A stretch of DNA of 64,000 nt from DATBLE01 sp963791425 (lineage in GTDB: Bacteria; Actinomycetota; Thermoleophilia; Gaiellales; Gaiellaceae): assembly GCA_963791425.1 (NCBI GenBank), contig CAWBSE010000004.1, positions 248,001 through 312,000 on the forward strand, written 5' to 3'. A program made the translations under genes and the position numbers. How positions within the stretch are numbered: the first letter of the stretch is position 1; the number at the start of each line of letters is the position of its first letter. Below, piece after piece: positions 1 through 8,567 of this stretch. The notes beneath the pieces are model-generated. The model was not told where the DNA came from and did not search any database. It worked only from the letters and a program-made list of their open reading frames with translations.

Positions 1-2
1 CC

Positions 3-2195
3 GACAGCACCCGCACCCAGTACTGCTCCTTCGTCGCCGACCTGCTCCGCGACAACCCGGAGATCGACGACGTGGCGATCTGGAACGACCCGAACGACGG
101 GACGTTCTGGAACCCGCAGTTCGCGCCCGACGGGTCGAGCCTCGCGCCGGCCGCCTACGAGGCGCTGCTCGCGACCTGCTACGACGCCGCCCACGCCGTT
201 CGCACCAATGCGAACGTGATCTCGGTCGCCGTCTCGAAGAGCTCGGACACACCCGGCGCGTTCACGCTCGCCTGGCATCCGCCCGCGTCCTGGTTCACCA
301 AGCTCGGGGCCGCCTACAAGGCGAGCAGGCGGACGAAGCCGATCTTCGACACGCTCGGCTACATCCCGCACCCCACCAACTCGTCGGAGCGCCCGTGGAC
401 GACGCACCTCGGCGCGTCGGCGATCTCGCTCGGCGACTACCCGGTGCTGATGCAGGTGCTGACCACCGCCTTCAAGGGAACGGCCCAGCCGGTACCCGGC
501 CAGGGATCGACCCGGATCTGGTACCTCGCCCAGGGCTACCAGACCGCACCCGACGCGAACCGCACGGGCTTCACCGGCACCGAGACCGATACGCATCCGG
601 TGCCGTCGTGGTCGCCGCAGGAGGCGTCCGACCGCGGCGACGGCCCCGGCCTCGACCAGCCGGTGCAGCTCGAGGACGCGATCCGCGTCGCGTACTGCCA
701 GCCGGCCGTCGGCGCCTACTTCAACTTCCACCTGTACGACGAACGGGACCTCGCGGGCTGGCAGTCCGGCGTGTTCTGGCCCGACGGGCAGCCGAAGGCG
801 TCGTACGCGGCGCTCAAGCAGGTGACCGCCTCGGTGAACGCGCGCTCGATCAACTGCGCAGGCTTCGCCGCCGGCGGCGTCCCGCCGCGCCCGACCGCCG
901 TCTCCATGCCGGCGACGTTGGCGCTGACGATCTCTGACCTCCGCACGACCGGCGTCGCCGCCTTCGGTGCGACCGTCGCCTGGAAGAGCTCGATTCCGGC
1001 CAACGTCTCGGTCTCGTACGGGCTCGTCGACTCCGGCGTCCCGACGGTCTGGGCGCCCGTCGGCACCACGAACGACGGCGGGGTCGCGTCGCTGATCGCG
1101 CTCGACTCGTCGTCGGCCTACCGCGTCTGGGTGAACGCCGTCTCGGAGGACGGCCAGCGCGCGTCGGCGACCTTCGACTTCCGTACCGCCGGCCCGCCTG
1201 CCCACCCGACGCCGGCGATCGGCCGCCCGGTCGGCGCCGTGATGCTCGACGGGATGCCGTACTTCCCGATGATGCTCTACTCGGTCTGCCCGGACGTGTA
1301 CGCAGACGCCCTCGCCTCCGGGATCAACCTCTTCGCCCTGAACGCCTGTGGCACGTTCCAGGCACAGCTGAACGCGCTCGGCGGAGCCGCCTTCTCGGCC
1401 GGCGTGGCCGGTGGCCGCAGCGGCACCGGCAGCGGGGTGATCGGCTGGTTCCACCACGACGAGCCGGACGGCGACAACACGCCGGCCGCGAACCTGCCCG
1501 GCCCGCCGCCCGGCGTGCCCAGCCTCTCGTTCCTGACGCTGACGAACCACTTCTACTCGGACGCGGCCCCGCTGCCGTGGAGCAAGGGGCCCGGGTACTA
1601 CCAGAGCTTCATCGCGAAGGCCGACGTGATCGGGTTCGACCTCTATCCGCTCCAGGAGTGGTGCCAGCCGAACCGGGTGAACGCGGTGTTCTACGCGCAG
1701 AAGGAGCTGGTCAAGCTGGCGGGCGAGAAGCCGACGTTCCAGTGGATCGAGGCGGCCGACTGGAAGTGCCACGGCGCCAACCACGTCACGCCCGCGGTCG
1801 TCAGGGCCGAATCGTGGCTCGCGATCGCCGGCGGTGCGCACGGCCTCGGGTTCTGGCCGTCGTCGTGGGATCCGAGCATGAACAAGGTGATCTCGGGCGT
1901 CGGCCGTGACGTCGCCCGCCTCGGCCCGGCGATCTACATGCCGTCGATGAACGCGAGCGACGACAACCCGCAGATCCAGATCTCCGCGCGCACCTGGGCC
2001 GGCGCGGTCTACGTCTTCGCCGTCAACTCCGGCTGGGATGCCACCGACGCGAAGATCACCGTGCCCTCCCTGAACGGGCGCCCGTTGACCGTCATGGGCG
2101 AGAGCCGCCGCGTGAACAGCGACGGCGACGTCTTCACCGATCACTTCGCGCCGATGTCGGTGCACATCTACATCGCCGCGCCGGCCGGGCAGTAG
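3..2195 (+). CDS. Glycoside-hydrolase-like secreted protein, 5' end missing
   Basis: The reading frame is open to the window edge, so the N-terminus is absent; the first GTG at 72 is probably internal. Three parts are visible. The first (to about 880) looks like a TIM-barrel glycosidase: WNDPND resembles the WNEP-type acid/base motif. Next comes a fibronectin-III-like stretch (about 890-1190). The last part (about 1220-2180) is a second barrel-like domain with the acidic motif IGWFHHDEPDGDN and a C-terminal beta region. A carbohydrate-active role is inferred from these motifs; the substrate and family number cannot be assigned. It reads in the same direction as the exported proteins downstream. 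Confidence 0.7.
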   Translation, partial: DSTRTQYCSFVADLLRDNPEIDDVAIWNDPNDGTFWNPQFAPDGSSLAPAAYEALLATCYDAAHAVRTNANVISVAVSKSSDTPGAFTLAWHPPASWFTKLGAAYKASRRTKPIFDTLGYIPHPTNSSERPWTTHLGASAISLGDYPVLMQVLTTAFKGTAQPVPGQGSTRIWYLAQGYQTAPDANRTGFTGTETDTHPVPSWSPQEASDRGDGPGLDQPVQLEDAIRVAYCQPAVGAYFNFHLYDERDLAGWQSGVFWPDGQPKASYAALKQVTASVNARSINCAGFAAGGVPPRPTAVSMPATLALTISDLRTTGVAAFGATVAWKSSIPANVSVSYGLVDSGVPTVWAPVGTTNDGGVASLIALDSSSAYRVWVNAVSEDGQRASATFDFRTAGPPAHPTPAIGRPVGAVMLDGMPYFPMMLYSVCPDVYADALASGINLFALNACGTFQAQLNALGGAAFSAGVAGGRSGTGSGVIGWFHHDEPDGDNTPAANLPGPPPGVPSLSFLTLTNHFYSDAAPLPWSKGPGYYQSFIAKADVIGFDLYPLQEWCQPNRVNAVFYAQKELVKLAGEKPTFQWIEAADWKCHGANHVTPAVVRAESWLAIAGGAHGLGFWPSSWDPSMNKVISGVGRDVARLGPAIYMPSMNASDDNPQIQISARTWAGAVYVFAVNSGWDATDAKITVPSLNGRPLTVMGESRRVNSDGDVFTDHFAPMSVHIYIAAPAGQ

Positions 2196-2261
2196 AACCC
2201 CGAGAGCCAGACCCGCGCATCCGCGGATGAGGCCGGCGGCGCCGTGGTCAATTCTGTTCGT

Positions 2262-2678
2262 ATGCGCCGCAGCGTCGTCCTCGGCTCTTTGATCGGATTC
2301 GCCCTGCTCGCGATCCCGCTCGGCACGGCCGCCGCGGCGTCGCCGACGGTGCGGCTGTCGATCGTGCACACGTTGCACGGCTGCCACGTGTGGGTCTCGA
2401 CCAAGGTGCTCGGCCCGACGACGAAAATCACGGTGAAACCGGGGACGCGGCTCGTGATCAAGCCGAACTGCCCGATGGACTTCGACTTCGCCCAGGTCGG
2501 AGGGCCGCCGCTCGTGCTCGGTAACCCGCGAACCGTCCGCGGCAGTTCCCGGACGATCGTTTTCTCGAAGCGCGGCGTCTACCGGATCGCAGTGCGGAAC
2601 GTCCAGACGCCCGCCGAGGTCGGTCTTCAGACCTTCGGCCCGGACAACGTCCTCACGTTGACGGTCGTCGTCCGCTGA
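2262..2678 (+). CDS. Small secreted protein, cupredoxin/Ig-like beta fold
   Basis: 138 residues from the ATG at 2262; an in-frame GTG at 2244 is possible but would put polar residues before the signal peptide. MRRSVVLGSLIGFALLAIPL is a clear signal peptide. The mature part is beta-rich with HTLHGCHVW near its start and KPGTRLVIKPNCPMDF in the middle, giving His, Cys and Met residues in an arrangement reminiscent of cupredoxins. Copper binding is only a possibility. No enzyme motif is visible. It lies 66 bp after the glycosidase-like gene. Confidence 0.7.
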   Translation: MRRSVVLGSLIGFALLAIPLGTAAAASPTVRLSIVHTLHGCHVWVSTKVLGPTTKITVKPGTRLVIKPNCPMDFDFAQVGGPPLVLGNPRTVRGSSRTIVFSKRGVYRIAVRNVQTPAEVGLQTFGPDNVLTLTVVVR

Positions 2679-2825
2679 TCGAAGTGCGGATCTAGCGCAT
2701 TCGGACTAGGGGCTTCCTCGTAGTGCGTTCAGGGCAGGTTCTGATGCCGCCCCGGGCCGGGCCGACAAGCATGACCGAAATTGATCACACAAACCCAGGC
2801 ACAAAGTTCTGAAAGGAGCTCTACG

Positions 2826-3317
2826 GTGACGAAGGTCAGAATCTCACTTGCGTTGGTCGCGGCGATGGTCGTCGCGGCACTTGCATCCACGGCTGCGATC
2901 GGCAGCAGCACGAAGATCATCCCGTTCAAGGCCGCGTTCAAGGGAACGGCCACGACGAAGATCACGGGCGACCGCGTGGACATCACCGCCAAGGGCACCG
3001 GCACCGGAGCGGCGATCGGAGTGAGCAAGCTGGCCGGCGTCGGTGTCGGAACGAAGTCAGACGCGGCCTGTGTCCCGTTCACCGGGCCAGCGACGATCGT
3101 CACCGCCAAGAAGATGACGATCAAGTTCACCGTTGCGCCCAGCTCGAGCGGCTGTGGCAGTAGCGAGAACAACACCGTGACCGTCACCGGGACCGCGAAG
3201 GTCACCGGCGGTACCGGCACGTACAAGCTCGCCCGCGGCACCTGGACCTTCTCGGGCTACTACGACCGCGGTACGGGCGCGTTCACTGTCAAGTTCTCGG
3301 GCTCGATCAGGGTCTGA
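2826..3317 (+). CDS. Secreted hypothetical protein, Thr/Gly-rich beta repeats
   Basis: 163 residues. The GTG at 2826 is preceded at the right distance by GAAAGGAG (2811-2818) and places the signal peptide (KVRISLALVAAMVVAALAST) at the N-terminus; the upstream ATG at 2781 would add 15 polar residues before it. The mature protein is a run of short Thr/Gly/Lys-rich strands with two cysteines, as in many exported actinobacterial proteins of unknown role. It probably begins an operon with the next two genes (46- and 20-bp gaps). No function is assigned. Confidence 0.75.
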   Translation: MTKVRISLALVAAMVVAALASTAAIGSSTKIIPFKAAFKGTATTKITGDRVDITAKGTGTGAAIGVSKLAGVGVGTKSDAACVPFTGPATIVTAKKMTIKFTVAPSSSGCGSSENNTVTVTGTAKVTGGTGTYKLARGTWTFSGYYDRGTGAFTVKFSGSIRV

Positions 3318-3362
3318 CGCCGTGACGGCCCGGACATCGACCACATCCACGAAGGGAGCAAC

Positions 3363-3875
3363 ATGAAACGGCTTCTCGCTGCGCTCGTCCTCGTCATCGG
3401 GGCCGCCTCGCTGACGTCCGCTGCGGTCGCACAGACACCTCCGACACCGAACCCGTTCCCGGGAGCGAAGCACCAGGTCTTCATCTACGTCGACACCGTC
3501 CAGAACTCCCACCCGAAGAACCCTGCGGTCACGCCGACGATCGGCTGCACCCAGACCAACTTCTTCCGGCGCGGGCAGGGCGTGGTCTTCCGCTCCTGGG
3601 GCGTTCAGACCGATACCGGCAAGTCCCTGACGCCTGACAACGTCAAGTACTACTACGTCCAGATTCCCGGTCAGAAGCCGCTGAAGATGACCTTCGGCGC
3701 ACATGGAGCCGGCACGACTGCTCCCTGGTTCTGGACCGTCAACTGGGACATTCCGAACGACTACCCGCTGGGCATCGTGTCGTTCAAGGTGCTCGTCCAG
3801 ACGAAGGGCGGGGGCAGGACGGCGTTCTCGCAGGAGGGGCTCGCAGGCACCTCCCGCCTGACCATCACTCCGTAG
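3363..3875 (+). CDS. Secreted hypothetical protein
   Basis: 170 residues starting at ATG 3363 behind GAAGGGA (3351-3357). A signal peptide of about 23 residues (MKRLLAALVLVIGAASLTSA) ends near AVAQT. The mature part contains one cysteine (TIGCTQTNFF) and a beta-rich body with FWTVNWDIPNDYPLGIVSF, which resembles the edge of an immunoglobulin-type or carbohydrate-binding fold. It sits between two other exported proteins with short gaps and is likely co-transcribed. No catalytic motif is visible and no function is assigned. Confidence 0.75.
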   Translation: MKRLLAALVLVIGAASLTSAAVAQTPPTPNPFPGAKHQVFIYVDTVQNSHPKNPAVTPTIGCTQTNFFRRGQGVVFRSWGVQTDTGKSLTPDNVKYYYVQIPGQKPLKMTFGAHGAGTTAPWFWTVNWDIPNDYPLGIVSFKVLVQTKGGGRTAFSQEGLAGTSRLTITP

Positions 3876-3895
3876 CAACCCGAAAGGAAACGATC

Positions 3896-5473
3896 ATGAG
3901 CAGCACCCCATTCACTGCAGCTTCCTGGAGGCGGAAGCTCGCGATCGCCGGTGCGACACTGGCGGGCGCGCTGCTCCTCCTCCCGGCGGTGGCCGTCGCG
4001 GATCCGAAGCCGATCCCGCCGCCGGTGATTCCAGGTGTCCCCGCCCTCGCCGGCCCGGTCGCACCTGCATCCGTTCCCGCCGCCACCATGGGCGTTCTCA
4101 AGGCAACGCCCGACACGGCGCCGGGCGGCACGAAGTTCGCGCTCGAAGGGAGCGGCCTCGCCGCCGGCAAGGACGTCTCGATCATCTGGTCGACGGCGAA
4201 CGTCAGCTACGTCCTCGATGCCCGCCCGGACACGGTCGACTACATCGGCCGGTCGGTCAACAAGTTCAACGTGGTGATCGGCAAGGCGACGACCGACGCG
4301 AAGGGCGCCTTCAGCCTCAACCTGACGGCACCGAAGGACTTCGGCGGCATCCACGACATCTACGCCGTGATCGACGGCAAGCAGGTCTCGCACGGCGGGT
4401 TCCTCGTCTCGAGGACAGTCACCATCTCGCCGTTGAAAGGGCCGATCGGCACGCCGATCACGATCACCGTCACCGGCCTCGGCTCGAGCCAGTACGAGAG
4501 CGAGGCGGCGGTGCTCTACGACAACCACTTCACCGGCCTGATCGCGGGCAACACCACGCGCGGCACCGCGACCGTCCACATCCGTGCCGCAGGTGACATG
4601 GGCCGGCACGAGATCGAGGTCTACGACGCGAGTCACGTCCTCCCGTACCTGAACATCGAGGAGTCGCCGCTTCCGTGGCTGATCCCGTTCGCGTTCCAGT
4701 TCACGCTGACAAAGGGCTCCGCCAGTCTCAAGCCCAGCGTCGAGATGCCCGTGACCGTCCAGCCCACCGTCGACGTGCGCACGACCCTGTCGGCCGGGCT
4801 CGTTTCTTCGGCGGGAGCCGCTGCCGCGAAGTTGAGCGTCACGAGCGGCCCGATCCTGACCAAGGTGGGGATCACCGCCAGCGGGCTCACGCCGAGCGTG
4901 CCCGTCGACCTCGAGTGGGCGACCGTCGTCGGCAACCGGGTCAACTGCACCGGCACGTGCTGGTCGTCCGTCCAGGTGCCGCTCGGGAAGCCGAGCGCCG
5001 CCGCCGACGGGTCGCTGTCAGCGTCGTTCACGGTTCCGGACGGGCTCGGCGGCTGGCACGCCGTCCAGCTCCTCCAGAACGGGAAGGTCGTCGCGCAGGT
5101 GCCGTACTTCGTCAATCGCAGCTTCGTCTCGATCTCCAAGACGGTGAAGGCGGGGCAGCGGTTCACGATCCATCTGAAGGGCGTGGGCTGGACGCAGATC
5201 GACAACACGCTCGCGGTGGTCTACGACAACAGCCTGATCGGGTACGGCTGCGGGTTCAACAGCCAGGGCGACGTGACGATGAACCTCCTGGCGTCCGGCA
5301 AGCCCGGCACGCACCTGGTCGACATCTACCCGATGCTCTACACCCAGCAGCCGGCGTACGCCTACCCGCCTCTCGGGATGATGCCGCTGCTCAGCTTCAA
5401 CCGGGATGCTCCTGGGCTCGCCCTCGGGTACAACCTCCCGGCGATGCATCTCGCGATCACCGTCGTCAAGTAG
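3896..5473 (+). CDS. Large exported protein with duplicated Ig/TIG-like module
   Basis: 525 residues; ATG at 3896 follows GAAAGGA. After a Sec signal (about residues 15-36, ending AVAVADPKP) the protein contains two copies of a module of roughly 200 residues, about 65-260 and 310-515. Matching landmarks are FGGIHDIYAVIDGKQV with LGGWHAVQLLQNGKVV, and EAAVLYDNHFTGLI with TLAVVYDNSLIGYG. Each module looks like paired beta-sandwich (IPT/TIG-like) domains, typical of surface or matrix proteins. It is the last gene of the exported-protein operon and ends just before a strong hairpin. Confidence 0.75.
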   Translation: MSSTPFTAASWRRKLAIAGATLAGALLLLPAVAVADPKPIPPPVIPGVPALAGPVAPASVPAATMGVLKATPDTAPGGTKFALEGSGLAAGKDVSIIWSTANVSYVLDARPDTVDYIGRSVNKFNVVIGKATTDAKGAFSLNLTAPKDFGGIHDIYAVIDGKQVSHGGFLVSRTVTISPLKGPIGTPITITVTGLGSSQYESEAAVLYDNHFTGLIAGNTTRGTATVHIRAAGDMGRHEIEVYDASHVLPYLNIEESPLPWLIPFAFQFTLTKGSASLKPSVEMPVTVQPTVDVRTTLSAGLVSSAGAAAAKLSVTSGPILTKVGITASGLTPSVPVDLEWATVVGNRVNCTGTCWSSVQVPLGKPSAAADGSLSASFTVPDGLGGWHAVQLLQNGKVVAQVPYFVNRSFVSISKTVKAGQRFTIHLKGVGWTQIDNTLAVVYDNSLIGYGCGFNSQGDVTMNLLASGKPGTHLVDIYPMLYTQQPAYAYPPLGMMPLLSFNRDAPGLALGYNLPAMHLAITVVK

Positions 5474-5488
5474 GCGATCCGGGAAACC

Positions 5489-5524
5489 GAGGAAGAGGGG
5501 CGCCGCGAGGCGCCCCTCTTCCTC
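5489..5524. terminator. Bidirectional intrinsic terminator
   Basis: Perfect 16-bp inverted repeat (GAGGAAGAGGGGCGCC and its complement) around a 4-base GCGA loop. It lies 16 bp after the stop of the 525-residue exported protein, and its right edge overlaps the stop codon of the convergent MMPL gene, so it can serve both transcripts. No clear T tract is present, as is common in high-GC genomes. Confidence 0.75.
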
Positions 5525-7577
5525 AGTCCCGGCGCATCGGCGGCGCGGGCAGCCACCAGTTCCAGCGGCCGAGGATCGCCATCAGCGACGGGACGAGGAC
5601 GATCCGCACGAGCGTCGCGTCGAGGAAGACTGCGAGCGCCAGTCCGACGCCGAGCTCCTGCAGCCCCGGCACGCGCCCGACCGCGAAGCCGAGAAACGCG
5701 GCGATCATGATCGCCGCGGCCGCGGTGACGATCCGGCCGGTGCGCTCGAGCCCGACCGCCACCGCCCGGGCGTTGTCGCCGCGCGCGTCCCACTCCTCGC
5801 GCATCCGCGTGACCATGAAGACCTCGTAGTCCATCGAGAGCCCGAAGAGGACGGCGAACAGGACGATCGGGATCCAGCCTTCGATCTGTCCACGGCGATG
5901 GAAGATCAGGTCGAGCAGTCCGTAGACGGCGGCGACCGTCAGCAGGTTGAGGAGTACAGCCTTCAGAGGGAGCAGCACCGAGCGGAACGCCGCGAGGAGC
6001 GCGACGAACGTCAGCGCGAGCACGCCGAGGACGAGCCACGGGAAGGCGTCGTATGAGCGCGTGAGGAAATCGACGCCACGCGGCGGGATCCCGCCCGCCT
6101 GAACACGCACACCCGCGGGGAATCGTGCGGCCGGAACGATGCGCGTGCGGAGCCGGTGCACGAAGGCCTGCGTGGCCCTGTCGCCGTACTCGTGCCTGCC
6201 TGCGACCACCACGCGCGCGTAGCGGCCGGTCGCGTCGACGTACGGCGCGCCGCCGCCGTTCGCGATCACGTAGGCCTCGGGGTCGTCGACCAGGCGGTCG
6301 CCGAGCCGCGCGATCGCCCGGCGGACGGTCGGTGCCCGGACGCCGCCGGCCGTACCTGCGTCGACGACGATCTGTGTCGGCGTGATCAGCCCCGGCCCGG
6401 CGCGGTCGCGGAGCAGCGTGTAGCCGCGCACGGCCTCCGGGGACGGGGGTAGCGCCGAGATCGAGCCGGGGGTGAGATGAAGAGAGAGCGCGGGGACGGC
6501 CGCGGCGACGAGGATCGCCGTCCCGGTCACGAGGTACACGACCGGGTGCCGCATGATCGCCGAGGCGATGCGCGCCCAGGCTCCGTCCTCGCCGACCGGC
6601 GCCCGGCTCCCGATCCGGTGCCCGAGCAGGGAGAGGAGCGCCGGCTGCAGCGTCATGCCTGCCGCGATCGCGGCGAGTGGGACGAGGAAGCCGCCGAGGC
6701 CAAGGCCACGGATGAACGGGACCGGCATCAGAAAGAGAAGCCCGAGCCCGATCGCCACCGCCAGACCCGAGAAGACCACCGCGCGGCCCGCGGTCGCCAT
6801 GGTCTCGGTCACTGCCTCGTCCGGCGACCTGCCACGCGCGAGCTCCTCCCGGAACCGCGACACGACGAGGAGCGAGTAGTCGATCGCCAGCCCCAGCCCG
6901 ATCAGCTCGACCAGGTTCGGGACGAACGCGACCACCGACGTCGTCGCAGCGAGCAGGTAGACGGCGCCGAGCGTGGCCGTGATCGTGCCGGCTGCGACCG
7001 CGAAGGGGATCGCGACCGCGATGGAGAGGCCGAAGAAGAGAAGGAGGACGAGCAGCGCCACAGGCAGGGCAAGCGCCTCGCCTCGCCGCAGGTCCGAGGC
7101 GAGCAGCGGGTCGAGGTCGTGCTGGATTGCCGGCTCGCCCGTGACGAGCGCGCCGGGCCTACCGCCGCGGAGCGCCTGCCTCAGAGCGGGCGTGTGCCGT
7201 TTCGCGTGCTGCAGGTCGAGCGTGGTCTCGATGTCGCCGAACAGAACTCGCGTGCCCTTCTGCAGCTTCGTCGCGCGCCCGGTCGGGATCGAGGCGGCGG
7301 CCCGCGCCAGCCGCCGCTGGAGCCGCGCCTGCACCGTGTGGTCGGACGGGTGGGCGACGGGGAAGACGACCGTGAACGTTCCGTCCGGACGGATGCCGAA
7401 GTGCTGCTGGAGGATCGCATCCGCTCGTGCCGACTCGGTGCCCGGAACGGCGAACGACGTTTCGAGCCGGTCGTGCAGCCCGACCGCCGACCAGAGGCCG
7501 AGGCCGGCGACGACCACCCACGCGGCGACGACCATCCGGCGGTGCCGGAGGACGAAGGCGGTCCAGCGGGCCGGCAC
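5523..7577 (-). CDS. MMPL family RND-type transporter
   Basis: 684 residues, an integral membrane exporter of the MMPL/RND superfamily (lipid or drug export in actinobacteria). The architecture is two similar halves: one N-terminal helix (about 15-33), a large extracytoplasmic loop, then a helix bundle; the same order repeats from about residue 365. Each half carries the family's transmembrane acidic signature, GLAIDYSLLVVSRF near residue 230 and GLSMDYEVFMVTRM near 575. The start RRMVVAAWVV is typical. It stands alone between a terminator and a divergent small gene. The substrate is unknown; roughly 700 residues is the short MMPL form. Confidence 0.9.
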   Translation of the reverse strand: MPARWTAFVLRHRRMVVAAWVVVAGLGLWSAVGLHDRLETSFAVPGTESARADAILQQHFGIRPDGTFTVVFPVAHPSDHTVQARLQRRLARAAASIPTGRATKLQKGTRVLFGDIETTLDLQHAKRHTPALRQALRGGRPGALVTGEPAIQHDLDPLLASDLRRGEALALPVALLVLLLFFGLSIAVAIPFAVAAGTITATLGAVYLLAATTSVVAFVPNLVELIGLGLAIDYSLLVVSRFREELARGRSPDEAVTETMATAGRAVVFSGLAVAIGLGLLFLMPVPFIRGLGLGGFLVPLAAIAAGMTLQPALLSLLGHRIGSRAPVGEDGAWARIASAIMRHPVVYLVTGTAILVAAAVPALSLHLTPGSISALPPSPEAVRGYTLLRDRAGPGLITPTQIVVDAGTAGGVRAPTVRRAIARLGDRLVDDPEAYVIANGGGAPYVDATGRYARVVVAGRHEYGDRATQAFVHRLRTRIVPAARFPAGVRVQAGGIPPRGVDFLTRSYDAFPWLVLGVLALTFVALLAAFRSVLLPLKAVLLNLLTVAAVYGLLDLIFHRRGQIEGWIPIVLFAVLFGLSMDYEVFMVTRMREEWDARGDNARAVAVGLERTGRIVTAAAAIMIAAFLGFAVGRVPGLQELGVGLALAVFLDATLVRIVLVPSLMAILGRWNWWLPAPPMRRD

Positions 7578-7658
7578 GCGGCAAGCCTAACTCCGGACTC
7601 CGGCGAATCACTCCATCGGGTGAGTTCGGGATCCGGGGCGGCGGGGAACCACCACACG

Positions 7659-7862
7659 ATGGATCTCGAGCACAAGTGGGATCTGGTCGACGCCGTCGGC
7701 CGGTCTCCGCTCCTCGGCCCGCCCCGGATTCCCCGCGGGATCGACCTCGCCGAGCTCGAGCAGCGGCTGCTCGCCGCCGACGATCTCTCGGCGTCCGAGC
7801 GCGAGCGGCTGATCGCGTCGGTACGGGAGCTCGCCCAGGTCTCGATCCTGCTGGACGCCTAG
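7659..7862 (+). CDS. Small hypothetical protein
   Basis: 67 residues from the ATG at 7659. The sequence (MDLEHKWDLVDAVGRSPLLG, ending VRELAQVSILLDA) is leucine- and charge-rich and predicted helical, unlike the Arg/Pro-rich products of antisense frames here, which argues that it is real. It lies divergent to the MMPL gene and ends 6 bp before the convergent membrane protein gene. No good ribosome-binding site is seen and no family is recognised. Confidence 0.5.
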   Translation: MDLEHKWDLVDAVGRSPLLGPPRIPRGIDLAELEQRLLAADDLSASERERLIASVRELAQVSILLDA

Positions 7863-7868
7863 CCTCGG

Positions 7869-8486
7869 CTAGCGCGCGGATCGCAGCTGCACTGCCTCCG
7901 GGTGCGCCCGGCGCCGGTCGTCGTTCCAGTGACGCCACGGGCGGGCGAGCGGGACCATCGCCACTGCGATCCCGGCGCCGACGGCGAGCGTCGCGGCGAT
8001 CGCGACCAGTCGGAAGCCGAGGCCGCGGACGAGCCGCTCCGAGCCGAGCAGGCGCGGGATCCTGCGCGCATAGAAGAGGAAGTGGATCGCGAAGGCGCCC
8101 GACCAGATCACGAAGCTCGCCTTGTGGACGCCGAGGACGAGCCCGCCGCGCTGCCCGAACGCGATCAGCGCGACACCCGACGCGAGGATCGCGACCGTCG
8201 ATACGACCAGCGCCGGCGCGACCACGAAACGCATCACGGGGTGGGGAGGCCCCTTCGCGACGTACTCGCGCCGCCGCTGGTAGTACCGAAAGAAGCGGTA
8301 GCCGGTGCTCGCCAGCTTCAGCGCCACCGGCGGGATCAGCAGCAGCCCGACGAAGACGTGGACGGACAGGAGCGGCCGCAGGAACAGGATCGTCACGCCC
8401 TCGATCAGCAGCAGCACGGTGAGTACGACGGCGGTGCTCGCGGTCAGCCGCTCGTTGCCCTCCGGGTTGCTGCCGCGCAAACGCAC
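7869..8486 (-). CDS. Cytochrome b561/DUF4405-like membrane protein
   Basis: 205 residues, GTG start. Four to five hydrophobic helices are visible (about 17-50, 90-112, 118-140, 150-175). HVFVGLLLIPPVALK and VLGVHKASFVIWSGAFAIHF carry histidines in helices as in b-type cytochromes of the b561/DUF4405 group; heme binding is inferred. It is divergent from the response regulator gene and shares its 81-bp promoter region, which holds a long palindrome. This fits a membrane electron-transfer partner of the redox operon on the other strand. Confidence 0.7.
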   Translation of the reverse strand: MRLRGSNPEGNERLTASTAVVLTVLLLIEGVTILFLRPLLSVHVFVGLLLIPPVALKLASTGYRFFRYYQRRREYVAKGPPHPVMRFVVAPALVVSTVAILASGVALIAFGQRGGLVLGVHKASFVIWSGAFAIHFLFYARRIPRLLGSERLVRGLGFRLVAIAATLAVGAGIAVAMVPLARPWRHWNDDRRRAHPEAVQLRSAR

Positions 8487-8507
8487 TGTTGAAGGGGATC
8501 AGGCCGA

Positions 8508-8546
8508 GATGAGCGGTTGATGAAGTCACTTCATCCACCGCTCATC
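8508..8546. promoter_or_regulatory. Candidate response-regulator operator (palindromic)
   Basis: 39-bp near-perfect palindrome in the divergent promoter region. The inner core, 8519-8535, is GATGAAGT-C-ACTTCATC. The outer arms are GATGAGCGGT (8508-8517) and ACCGCTCATC (8537-8546); only the pair at 8518/8536 is mismatched. Each half is a direct repeat of a TCATC box with 11-bp spacing (TTCATC at 8530, CTCATC at 8541), the usual layout for an OmpR/PhoB-type dimer. It lies 22 bp from the start of the cytochrome-like gene and 22 bp from that of the regulator gene. Confidence 0.6.
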
Positions 8547-8567
8547 GATCGGCGCGAGTATTGGGGC

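Noticed and set aside
6477..7658. Long plus-strand frame upstream of the 67-residue protein
   Set aside because: It is antisense to the MMPL gene and has Arg/Asp-rich composition; only the part after ATG 7659 is outside that gene and plausible.
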